A DNA stretch of 64,000 bases, from assembly GCA_002224055.1 (NCBI GenBank), contig AZLU01000098.1, positions 1 through 64,000 of the forward strand, read 5' to 3'. The notes beneath the pieces were generated by a model. It saw only the letters and a program-made list of their open reading frames with translations, was not told the origin of the DNA and made no database searches. This document shows positions 47,973 through 58,300 of the stretch, piece by piece. Numbering within the stretch: the first letter of the stretch is position 1; each line of letters opens with the position of its first letter. Source of the stretch: Pezizomycotina sp. ARF18. Lineage: Eukaryota > Ascomycota. The position numbers and the translations under genes were made by a program.

Positions 47973-48348
47973 ATGTGCAGCCCACTGATTGAAGAGTGCA
48001 GGGACTTGATCCAACACAAATTACCAGAAGTATACAGCAGCGGTAGCTCGCTGGCGACCGTACACAACTCACCGACCAAGGTGCTCGAGGGAGACCGCGT
48101 TTCGCTATGGGCTCAGCACCCGCATCTGAAGAGGCATCTGGGGAGCCTGAGGAGCCTGGGGGCCTGAGGAGCCGGTTCGGGTCAACCTCCGCTTGCCAGA
48201 CATTTACCAATGGCTGAGGACCCACGCCGAGAGCGGTGTCGGGAACGCGGAAGAGTATATGGGCTTCAGGTGGATGTTTGTACGGAATAAGCGGAGGGCG
48301 AGGGACGGCGACGACGATGAGCAGTCTGTAATTGATATCATGAAGTGA
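47973..48348 (+). CDS. Tandem small-gene family, member 3, unknown function
   Basis: The start MCSPLIEECRDLIQHKLPEV is followed by KVLEGDRVSLWAQHPHLKRH. After a frame change near 48150-48180 come VRVNLRLPDIYQWLRTHAES and EEYMGFRWMFVRNKRRARDG, with an acidic end DDDEQSVIDIMK and a stop at 48346-48348. About 123 residues. It has an extra Leu/Gly/Ser/Arg insertion before the VNLR segment (the repeat-like LKRHLGSLRSLGA region). The best-preserved copy. Confidence 0.6.
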
Positions 48349-48633
48349 GATGGAAATGGGATTGCTACCCTCTGAGGTTAACATTCCGAGCGCTTAAGGA
48401 CTGATTTCTCTCCGAGTCCTCCCATCTCTTAGTGAGTGTTAGCTTGTTACTCAATGCTTTGGAGCTCAAACGCTTTGATAAACTTACAGGATAGTATACA
48501 AATAAATACTAGTACTTCCATCTCAATACATCTATAGCCCCCGAGGTAGAGTACTTGCGATTGTGTTTTGTCTCAATTTTTGAAATGACATTTGCTGCAG
48601 GTTTGCAGGCTTATTTGTCATAGCTGCCGTTAC

Positions 48634-48794
48634 TTTATTTTATTTTATTTTATTTATTTTATTTTTTTATTTTATTTTATTTTTTATTTTTATTTTATTT
48701 TTATTTTATTTTATTTTATTTTATTATTTATTTATTTTATTTTATTTTATTTTATTTTATTTTTTTTTATTTATTTTATTTTATTTTATTTCTT
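48634..48794. repeat. (TTTTA)n microsatellite
   Basis: About 160 bases of TTTTA/TTTATT repeats with small irregularities, ending about 120 bases before the MYND gene start. Read forward it gives a false hydrophobic Phe/Tyr/Leu-rich extension of that gene. Confidence 0.92.
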
Positions 48795-48915
48795 TAACTA
48801 CCAAAGACTCTCATTAATACCCACTTCACTAGCAAACAATCAACTTCCATCAGCAAACATCACAACATCACAACATCACAACAGCCTACGCGAAGAGCAT
48901 GCTGGAACCTCAACC

Positions 48916-49828
48916 ATGACGAGCAGCGTTAACAGTAGCGACTACGCCGATCCCGACGATGGTAGATACTGCCAGACATGCGGAAAGGCAGGAAACCTAA
49001 TGCACTGCGGTGCCTGCGGGAAAGCCTCCTACTGCAGCCGCGCCTGTCAGAAGAAAGACTGGAAAGCTCACAAACCACTTTGCAACCCCGAAGGACCTCC
49101 CAGCAAAAAGCTCAAACCAAACCCCTCGGATCCTTCTTCCGACTACATCACAGAGCCCAGCGCCAACTGGAAAGCGGGCGGCACCGACAACACGCTCACG
49201 CACATGCACTTCGTCGAAAGCGACAGCGTCTCCAAGTTCGAGTACAGGCTTGGGGTCGGATGGTTTACACCGGTAACAAAAAGGATGTGTTCAACAGAAT
49301 GCTTGCGCAGTCTGAGGAGTGGCACATGCTGCACAGGCGCGCGTTCGAAACGTGGTTCCCATGCGATCTTGCACACTGCGGATAAAGCGGATATGGATAA
49401 ATTCGTCGTGTTCGAGTCGACGTACGTTCCCGACGCGGTCAATCCGGCGGCGCGCTTTCCGATACTTTCCGAAAAGTCGTCTCGAAGGATGAAATGCTGC
49501 GCTTCGCGGAGGAGACGGTTCCGGGTTTGGATTGTTGGTTGATAGCATGCTCACCTCCGCAATTGCGAGTTTTGGAAGCAGGCCGCGCCGGGTAACTGGG
49601 TACGACGATGACGCTGGTCAGGAATATTCTAGGCGACTGCGGTTTGCCGAATATGCTCAAGATGAGCACGCATAGCTTTTCAAAAGATGAAGCGTGCGAC
49701 CCGAACGAGCAGCCCGAGATGCGGAGCTTCAATGGCTGGACGCGACGCGTTTGATCACTGAGCGCGGCTTAGTAGTCACTCACGAAGGGGAAATGAAGCC
49801 CTGGAAGGAGGGTGTCAGAATCGATTAG
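48916..49828 (+). CDS. MYND-type zinc-finger protein
   Basis: The ATG at 48916 (MTSSVNSSDYADPDDGRYCQ) is chosen over longer frames because upstream lies only the TTTTA microsatellite. Residues 18-55 are a complete MYND finger: CQTCGKAGNLMHCGACGKAS and YCSRACQKKDWKAHKPLCN, with all eight metal-binding Cys/His. A linker (PSKKLKPNPSD) and a C-terminal region of about 240 residues follow: HFVESDSVSKFEYRLG, KDVFNRMLAQSEEWHMLHRR, FVVFESTYVPDAVNPAARF, EMLRFAEETVPGLDCWLIAC and, last, ELQWLDATRLITERGLVVTH to a stop at 49826-49828. MYND fingers bind proline-rich peptides and often recruit partners in the nucleus. Several one-base frame changes. The C-terminal domain is unknown to me. Confidence 0.82.
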
Positions 49829-50329
49829 AAAAAAACTCATTCTTTTTCGAGCTTTCAGAACATGCTCGGCACTTGCGACTTTTAAGACAAAGAATATGAA
49901 TGAGAGAGTAAGAAAGGTGTTATAGCTAATAATTCGAAATCGAAATGCTTTCAGAAGGACAACAGATATTGTAGCTCAGTACTGATCTGCCTCCAACTTT
50001 CCTAGTTGGGTGCACAGCGTATCTAAAACCGTCAAATGGAAATACTAAGCATTAAAAGGCTCTGGAAGGATGGCATGGATATCGATTAGAAGTAGCGAGT
50101 CCTTAAATGCATTGTTTTTACTTTCCCAGATCGTTGAATCATGTATTAGAAGCCTCCGATGTAGAGCACGGAGTACTTAGATAGAATCGTTTAAAAGCGT
50201 TACTACATAGTAATGAAGAAGCTATCAAAATCATATTACGTGTCTAGCTACGTCTCGGGTTCTAAAGAAAGCCTATAGGTTCCGTCTCGAATTCTGTTTT
50301 TTTTTTTGCATTCGCCAAAAAATGCTCCT
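49829..50329. other. 3' flank of the MYND gene
   Basis: No gene. Contains the partial copy of the MYND 3' end listed separately. Confidence 0.35.
50060..50092 (+). repeat. Partial copy of the MYND gene's last codons
   Basis: TCTGGAAGGATGGCATGGAT and ATCGATTAGAAG parallel the gene's CCTGGAAGGAGGGTGTCAGA and ATCGATTAGAA at 49800-49830, i.e. the codons for WKEGVRID and the stop. About 33 bases, diverged. Confidence 0.55.
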
Positions 50330-50922
50330 ATTCTATTTTTCTTAAAAAAGGATGTACGAGCGCTAGTATTGACATATGCAATTCTTCTTTGCTGTCTCGT
50401 CTCCCTCCATTCTGAAGCCTAGCAATCTTTAATTTTTTTTTTTTCCTTTTCTCTTGTGTTGAGTTGCAGACGACGCTCACTGTGATCCCCTCGGTTCGAT
50501 GCGGTAAACTGTTCCTCCTCAATACCCTTCTTTCTGCGTCATTTATGTCCGGAACCGTAAAGATTCCATGGTTGTGGCGTTCGTCGAAAGTCAAGCGTCG
50601 GACGTCGTAAGCGTCTCTGAACCTTTCCCATTTCCTATTATACTCGTCTTCCATTTCTCGAAGTCTGTGGATTCCAGCTGTATCCTCATCGTCTCTCTCA
50701 CTCTCGAAAACTCCAGTATTCTGCAGTCTTCCAAGAGATCATACACTTCATCCTCGGCCTCTAAATCGTCCTGTAAACCAGCTCCATGCTCTTGCCCTTC
50801 CGCTTTTCAGCATGGAGAAACATCGACGGGACCACGGTGGCGTAATTGTCCTGCTCCATCTCGATATGCAGACGACCGCGGAAGGTATTATCGATAAGTT
50901 GCGCAAAACGGTGTGTACGCAT
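50330..50922 (-). CDS. Hypothetical protein, unrecognised
   Basis: From an ATG at 50922-50920 the minus strand reads MRTHRFAQLIDNTFRGRLHI, EMEQDNYATVVPSMFLHAEK and SMELVYRT, then in the next frame AEDEVYDLLEDCRILEFSRV, and in a third YNRKWERFRDAYDVRRLTFD and IFTVPDINDAERRVLRR. About 180-190 residues, hydrophilic and charged, likely soluble. The frames abut, with about two one-base changes. No family recognised. Confidence 0.5.
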
Positions 50923-52077
50923 GGCTTTCGGACCTTAACCATGCGGAATTGTTAGAACAGTGGGAAGGTGAGTTAGTTGTAGAGGTTAACGGTTCGTTGA
51001 AGAGCTGGCTTAGAGAGAAAAAAAAAAAAAAAAAAAAAAAAAGCCAAGGAGTGTGGGTTAATATCTACTAGTGGCAGTCTACTAGTAGTCCGGCGCCCTG
51101 AGTCGAAGATCTGCTACAGCGTTAAGTAGCACTAATGTCTGATATGTAGTGAATTGTAAACTTAATAGAAGCTTTGCTTGAGAATCGTATTCTTTGCTTT
51201 CTTTGCCTCAGTGTTCTCGTACGTGCATGATCTAATCATGCTTCAGAATACGCTTAATTAAATTTCATATCGAGATTGAACCAAGGACTTAAGTTGGCTT
51301 GAGAAAGCCAGCAGAAGCTCCTCCTGGAAGGTTATCGAGTAGATCTCACACTGGTGACTTTCTTGAGGTACTCATGTGAGCATATTCAAAGAAATGTAAA
51401 CATCAAAAGCCCTTTTCGCGTCCCATCAAGTGAAGACGCGAACCAATCCTCTAACGGACGGAGTTCGGCGGACCATTTCTGGGCTGCTTCTCGTAGCTCG
51501 CACCGTGCTCAGGATTAAACTAGCTTTAGAAGAGGCTGCGAGCGTCAATATGCAATGATCCAAATCAAAGTCTAAGACTGTTCGTAACGAGTCGGTGCAT
51601 GCATGTCTTTTGCGTGAGCTACACGAGCAAAGTTACAGCACGCGCCCGCAAGCCTTTGAAGTTTTCACCTTGCAGGACGTTTGCCTGATGTGAGCGGTTG
51701 CTATCTCATTGTTGGCTCGCGTAACTGCAGCCAAACTCAGAATCTAGTCCAGATGCTCGGGAGACCTTTCGCACGTGTTAATCTTGACCTTGCTATCATA
51801 AAGCCTTCCAAGAATATATATATTAAAAAGGGATGTATACTTACATCTCCAAGGCTACGCAGGGCGTCGATCTTCAGCGGCAGAAGCACACTTTTTTTTT
51901 TCTTTCTTTCTTTCTTTCTTTCTTTCTCTTCTTTTCTTTTTTTCGATTTCCAACTTTTGAGAGCGATATCAAAATGCACGAAACTCGGATTCCTAAACTC
52001 TACAACGGTCAACATCCCCTAAAAGTTTCCATTAATTCGAGCTACGAATCAGTAGTCACCGCCGACATGAAGCAATA
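50923..52077. other. Intergenic with an A run and a TTTC microsatellite
   Basis: A run at 51018-51042 and (TTTC)n at 51891-51945. The pyrimidine-rich end lies just upstream of the secreted-protein gene and could be part of its promoter or leader. No gene seen. Confidence 0.5.
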
Positions 52078-52353
52078 ATGCTCGCCCGCCTCTCAACGCT
52101 TCCGCTGCTCTTCGCATCAACCGCGATCGCAGCGCACCTCCCCGGCAGCCACATGTTCCACCCGCGCGCGGGACAGCGAATGCTGCACCGCGGGAACCTA
52201 CTGTTTCAACTCGGGCTAGTGCTGTACGAAATTCTGCAAGTAGTATGTGGCTGCTCGTACCCTCAGAGTATGTGCAGCACCGCCGACTGCTGCGACAACC
52301 GGCGTGTCTCGGCGGCCTATAAAAGGGGCCCTGTCAATAGTAATTTAAATTAA
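52078..52353 (+). CDS. Small cysteine-rich secreted protein (effector-like)
   Basis: The first 19 residues, MLARLSTLPLLFASTAIAA, form a clear signal peptide with an AIA-A cleavage site. The mature part starts HLPGSHMFHPRA and then, in the next frame, carries SECCTAGTYCFNSG, a CCTKFCK segment, and back in the first frame CGCSYPQSMCSTADCCDNRR. Together these give at least 13 cysteines, with two paired CC motifs, in about 60 residues. That density and the short length are typical of disulfide-rich secreted fungal proteins and effectors. Two short frame changes. A TTTC-rich tract precedes it. Target unknown. Confidence 0.65.
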   Translation: MLARLSTLPLLFASTAIAAHLPGSHMFHPRAGQRMLHRGNLLFQLGLVLYEILQVVCGCSYPQSMCSTADCCDNRRVSAAYKRGPVNSNLN

Positions 52354-53178
52354 TCATCTGTGCTCTTTTTTTTTTTTTTTTTTCTCTTTTTTTTTGGGGT
52401 CATGAAATATAGCATTCAGGTTTGATTAGCAGCCTACCACATGAGCATCCGAATAGCAACCTATAGATATTAGTGGTTTGATTTTCGGGTCAGAGCAATG
52501 GCAGAAAGAGAGGATTAGTTGTTTCCGACGTTGGGTTGGTGAGGCTAGGCCAGCATAAAGTTTAAAACTTCCAAGAAGGACCACTGTACCGGGGCTTAGA
52601 AGGTTCCCGTCCCGCGCGAGACACTTGGGAACGAACGAAACCTTATAGAAACAGTAAGAAACCGGCCGTAACCTAACCTTATCACCCGGCGGAAGTCTCT
52701 CGAGTGGATTATATCTGTTTTTCTGCAATGCCAGCGCGTTTCCTAGGTTGATATTTTGAGTTCAGTGTAGCCATCGGCTTGTGCTGCACCGTAATACCGC
52801 CTAAACAAAGTAATAGGGCTCTTCTTGCCGTCATATTCTCATTATACTATACCACATCTACTCACAGAAGAAGGAAACGAACAAAGGAGAAGAAAGTATA
52901 AACGAGTGTTCGAGTGGTCGGCGTAAATAAATAAGAATAACGCTCCAAGAAGCAGGAAAAAATGACAAGCGGAAAAATAGAAGTAAAAAGGAACAAAAGA
53001 AAAGCATAAGGTCATTTCCTGCACTGTTCGCCAACAAATTCTAGCGCCATGGGACCCGCTATAACGAATCGCTTTGAAAGAAGGAAAGTAAAAAAAGGGC
53101 TGCAAATAGCGCATTTCATCTCCGTACCCTCGATATGATCTGCCAGTACGCTGTCGGCACCGGTTCCCCCTCAATTCC
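52354..53178. other. Intergenic, one unassigned minus-strand frame
   Basis: A T run near 52368-52383 and a clean 100-codon minus-strand frame (52426-52728, with KVRLRPVSYCFYKVSFVPKC). Not similar to anything I know; not called. Confidence 0.35.
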
Positions 53179-54218
53179 TCACTCCCTCAACCCCTTCTGC
53201 AGATCCGCCAGCACCCTATCCTCAACACACTGCATCTTCCCATCATAATAACTAACAATCCCTCCGTCAAATCCACAGAAAAACTCCCGCCTTCACACTG
53301 CAGTTCCTTAAATTCCGTAAAGCTCTTTAAAAACGTATATTATCCGCGCAGAACTCTACCAATACAACCCGTAGTTTTTTCATTCGGTCGTCGGGGTATT
53401 GGAGTACGAGTACTTTATTAGTTCGACGAGCTGGCGGACGTCTTGTAGTCGTCGACGATGTCGTGGAGGAGGCCGCGGATTGATGAGAGGGTTTTCGACG
53501 AGCGGGGGGATGCGTACTTTTCGGCGAAGTGTATACTTTTGCGTGCCGGAGGAGAGTGTTACCGGGAGCCACAGAGCGGTAGGGAGCGGAAGAAGCGACG
53601 AGTCGGAGGAGGGGAAGGTGTTAGAGGATGGCTGGTGGATGTATCTTCATAGGAGCGGCGGTGCGTCGTATAAATCTGCATCCGCATCGACGTCTCCAGT
53701 GAACGTCGGGAGTGGAGGGTCGGCATCACTAGGTTCAGAATACCTTTCTGCCTTATCCTGCAACTTCTCCTTCGAGTCCGTCGCAACAGCAACAGCGCCG
53801 TCCAGAGTATCGCGGCCTGCATGTCTACCTCCCCGTCGATGTTGGCGTTGTAGTCCCCCGTCACGGCGAATCGAGCGAAGAGCACGAACGTCCTCGGCTC
53901 AACATCGGGCAAAAAACCTGGTTCTCCAAGGCGCTAGAAAGCATCGTCGATAGCGTGCGGACTGCTTCGATATGAAATTCTTGTGCAGGGGTACGTCCGC
54001 TGCTCGGCTCCACTGCCAACGACGAAGTCGATGATCTCGGAGGTTATTGTACGCTCGAAATCCATCTCTTGCTGAGTGCTCGTACTTTTGCTTCTGCTCT
54101 GCTCCTGCCTCCGCTTCTGCTCCTGCTCTGCTCCTGCTTCTGCCCTGCTCCTGCTCCTGCTCCTGCTGCTCCTGCTGGCTTGGAGGCGTTCTCCTAGATA
54201 TTGTGCTCTATCCATCAT
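53179..54218 (-). CDS. BTB/POZ domain protein
   Basis: The minus-strand start MMDRAQYLGERLQASRSSRS leads into a Ser/Gln/Glu/Arg-rich stretch coded by a CTCCTG-type repeat (54090-54185). The BTB fold follows: FERTITSEIIDFVVGSGAEQ, YPLHKNFISKQSA once a missing C is allowed for, and the closing helix region LPDVEPRTFVLFARFA.TGDY. An acidic linker (TGDVDADADLYDAPPLL) and a C-terminal part (KVLVLQYPDDRMKKLRVVLV, then CVEDRVLADLQKGLRE) end at a stop 53179-53181. BTB domains dimerise and, in fungi, often serve as cullin-3 adaptors or in transcription complexes. Many one-base changes; the C-terminal half is assembled from short matching stretches and is less sure. Confidence 0.72.
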
Positions 54219-54765
54219 GTAGTGTTGTTAGAATATCGAAAAAAAGTAGAAGGAAAGAGGTCAGGTAGAAGATACTGTTCTTGAACTTCGTTGTCCAAAA
54301 CCGCCAAAGGGGCATCCTGAATATCATATATAAAGACCTACCAGAGTTATAGGATCAACCTCTCCAAGGCTCTATAATAGCAATCGAAGGTACGGACAGC
54401 AGCATACGACAACAAAAGAGCTGCAGAGACGCCTACTACGTCGCAGATTTCCGAGCTCGGGATCGAGCTGGCCTTTTGTTCTGCTGTCGTTCGGGTACTT
54501 CAGGTCTCTTCAGCGGATAGTTTTGAGCCTGAAGGGAAATTTGATCCTAGCTTTATTTGTCAAATGCCGAACTAAAGTTTCAGAGGCAGGGAGATATTAG
54601 AATCCAATCAATGGGAACCATTCTCCGCGTATTGATGTCGATATTCCCACGGCAAAAAGTCCTCTTTTTGGTTTCTTAAGACATTCTAGTCATAGGCGGT
54701 GTGAATATTTCGACGGTTCTGTAGACCTGCCTATCTCTGCAGCTTCCCGGATTACTCGGTGGGGC

Positions 54766-55377
54766 TTAGACGGGCTGGCCTTGCAGCAAGGCAAAGCTAC
54801 CACGAGGCAGCGTAGGCGATGTTAAAAAGAGATTAATCTTCTGCGTCTCCATTTCCGTAAATCCTGTCGGACTAGCTACTGTTTTGCGACAGAAGCGCAA
54901 TAAAAAACGGTTGCGCGCGATATACAGCCCAGGCGGCGTATAAGGCACCATTAGTGTCCGCGCTTGGTTTTTTGCTATGATGATACGAGGGGAGAGAAAA
55001 TTGCAGCATGGTTTTGGAGATGTAACAGATTCTGGTTCTGGAAGGCTGTGCTCCGCTCCGCGAATTGTCCCCAAACTCCGCGAGGAATATCTCTGGGCGT
55101 TGGGTCGCAGCCTCGAACGCTGAATCGCTATTGAGTTTTTGTGCATTCGCCTAATATTAGCCAATAGTGAGCTTCCTGCTCGAAGATAAGACTTGACGGC
55201 TCGTATAAAAGGCACCTCCGAGTCGCCAAACAACACTTCAACCCAACTTTCGTTTACTCGTGAACGAACGATCCGTCCAAACGGTCTGAACCACAGGAAT
55301 GATTTAAATATTCCACGTGATGTCACCAATTCTCCTTCCCGTCGAAATTGAGTTAGCGTCGCGATTCTGGCGGACAT
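54766..55377 (-). CDS. Uninterrupted 203-codon frame, unrecognised
   Basis: One of the longest clean frames in the window. Predicted basic protein (MSARIATLTQFRREGELVTS at the start, PTLPRGSFALLQGQPV at the end) with many Arg, Ser and Leu and no clear domain, membrane segment or signal peptide. It could be a real small gene, but its composition also fits a chance frame. No intron signals needed. Confidence 0.35.
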   Translation of the reverse strand: MSARIATLTQFRREGELVTSRGIFKSFLWFRPFGRIVRSRVNESWVEVLFGDSEVPFIRAVKSYLRAGSSLLANIRRMHKNSIAIQRSRLRPNAQRYSSRSLGTIRGAEHSLPEPESVTSPKPCCNFLSPRIIIAKNQARTLMVPYTPPGLYIARNRFLLRFCRKTVASPTGFTEMETQKINLFLTSPTLPRGSFALLQGQPV

Positions 55378-58300
55378 TCTCTGGGAATCTCGTCTGATCT
55401 TTCGTCCGGTTTTTTATTGGTTTTGTTTGTTTTTTGTGTGTGGAAACCCCTTTAATTTTAGCTGGCTGTATCACAAACAACCATCGTGCAGGTATCCAAA
55501 ATTAAAATCTGCAAGATCAAACGAGTTAGCTTCCTCGTTAGCGACCGGGCAATGTGAACCTTTGCTAGCGTTTTTCAGTAGTGGTATTGATGATCTTACC
55601 TGCAGGGTCAGCGATTATACTACTGAGTCCTACATCTAACGGATCGAAAAGCGGGATCCAAATCGGTCAAAGGGCATCCAAATCGGGTACAGCTCATGAG
55701 TGGGGTGGGGCCATAGACATCCATCATCGTCCGAAAAGGTCAGCATTCTGCTGATGACAAATTGCAAACCGAATGTTTCGATTGTTCCACATGGGCGAGC
55801 TCTCAAGGTTAGCAATCGTGCGAGAGAGAGAAGCTCGAGCTCGCGAAAAAGCGATGGAAAAGAGACAGCGAGTAGGCAACAACTTCCGGTCGTTGATGTA
55901 TAGCAGCTGGATATAAAGTTGCTGCCAGTGGAACTCTGAACTGGATGCTCGTTCTTGCTGAGTCGGTGAGAGTCGATGAGCTCTTCCTCGGTTCTGCAAG
56001 CCCCCAGCGATGAGACTCTCCTTCAACCCCTTTAGATGCCCAAGTGAGGGGGAAGGAGAAGGGAGGGTGAGGAGCCCTACGTACCCCAAGTGAAGACATG
56101 ATGTCGAAATTGATCGATCCATCAGGCTGACATCGCGCGCTCGTAAAGATCGAGACAGCAAATGAAGATTAGGCCGATAATGATGACGGCGAGGATCGAG
56201 ATCAGAATTATGACGATGCTGATGAAGCAATGGCAACGAGGCGGTAAGGGTGACGTGATGATAGTGATGATAGATGATAGATGATGAGGATGGAGATGAG
56301 GATGGAGATGAAGGAGAATGATGAGAGGTTGAACACGGTGATCCGAGAACTTATTTAGTTTGTATGAAAAACATATATATATATATATATATTTGCGTTT
56401 GATATTTGGACAAGTCGATGTTGACTATCTCGTAAATTATTTTTTGGATTATTTATCATTTTTTTTTATTTTATTTATATTTATTTTATATTTTATTTAT
56501 TTGTTTATCATCATTCATCATCATCATCATCATCATCATCGCAGCTTCATCTTCATCACGGCCTCAGTCTCATCGGTGATGGAAATTGCCTCATCTACTT
56601 CAAATCATCACTTGCTACTTCCCAGGACGATTCTTCTACACTGTAACCACGACCTCACAGCTCCTCAACTGTCTTGGGTTCAGAGATCACAGCTTCCAAC
56701 CTGCTACGAATGCTGCGGTCCATCTCACGCGTCGAAGCCTTCGAGAACATTTTCGTCTCGACGTGTTGCGTTAAAAGCTTTATGGGGCCTCATACCCTGT
56801 AGCTCCTAGACGCTGAACTATCACCTACCTCTTCTCCAATCGCACTTCATCGCTCTTACGATGTGAAAGGTTCACCATGGCGGCGCGGCAGTAGCAGCGC
56901 AGCCGGGAAATAGGAGGAAGAGGAAGAACGATTCCTGCTAGACTCCCCCAACCATTTACGTCAATTTGTTATAGCGAGAGCTGATTTTTCTCACCTCATG
57001 AATGTTAACAGGACGCTACTTTCGGTCGGACCACATCGAGCACATCGAGCTGTATCGGTTCTCCATTTTAGTCTCCAAGCTCGATTCCTGACGCCGAACT
57101 ATCGCAGAAGCTGCTAATCCTCCGGCTGGGGTGAAAGACATTTCTTGCTGTGAAGTCCACCGCCAGCACCCTGGCAATTTCTCGATCGGGACTGGCTTGC
57201 TTTGATATCGGTTCCTGAGGGACCGGCTCCGGGATTTTGAAGGTCGATGAAAGCTTATGCAGTATGTACTGTGGAGCAACATTCCTTCATTAGCACCGGC
57301 TAAATGATTCTCATTTGGTCTTTGAAGTAGGACAAGGAACACCCTCTTCCACCAAATTGGCGCTCAGATATCATAGGACCTAGGCACAAGGGTGTTGGCT
57401 GAAAAGACGAAAAATGTGGGTGAACGATGGCTTGCAGAAAGCTCAGGGGTAAGTCGAGGTCAAAATCCACCACTGAGCAGTGGTTGGCTTGCTTCGCCTC
57501 ACCGTTATACCCTCAATTCACAACGCGACGTGGCGAACCCTTACCAGTCGGTATCGATGCCCATCTTGGAGCTGCTTTTTCATACCATATCGAAAGACCA
57601 GTACAACGGGAGAGAAATAGGAAACACATTGGGCGTCCAGAAAGCATGTATCGAGTCCAGACTCTAGCTCTCGAGACGCTCCTTTTTTGAATATTTTCTG
57701 ACAAGCAATTTCAAAGACCAGATTTACTTTCTATCAATCACTCAAAATAATCACCTATTTCGTCTTATCGCCAATATTTATTTGCCGCCACAACTCGCCT
57801 GGCCTGAATATATTGTCGGAAGCTCGGCGTTTCAACCCCCAAGAAACTATAGCACAAATCAAAAGCCTCATAGACTAGAACTATTCTTATGCAGTCTCTC
57901 GCGGAGGTTTATTTCAAGGTAAGTTTGTTTTTGTCGTCTTCGCTTGGAGGTCTGAGGATTCCATGAATAACGAGCTTATTATCAACAAGCGGGTACTGTC
58001 TATTTCTAGACATTTCCCCTATCAGATCAACCGGATAACACTCTCAGACCTCTTGGTCTCTCTGGCATGGAGTTTCGAAGGTATCCTTTACCGGTACTGA
58101 GTGGCCAATGACTGATTATCAACAAGGAATAGTCCATCTGTCCGAAAATCCCTATTGGATTAATTTCTGATATTATTTGAGGTTGTCGTTCCTGTTGGTC
58201 CCAGTGCGCTTGCCCATATGATGGAAACATCTCGTCTGAACGTTTCAAACAAAAGAAGGCAGTGGGCAGAAAGCCGCCGCCGTATATAGATCATCTATTT

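Noticed and set aside
48592-48915. Hydrophobic Phe/Tyr-rich N-terminal extension of the MYND protein
   Set aside because: It is the TTTTA microsatellite read as codons; the finger starts well after a good ATG at 48916.
56360-56809. 149-codon plus-strand frame with Ile/Tyr and His runs
   Set aside because: Built from (AT)n, TTTAT and CAT microsatellites; no protein-like remainder.
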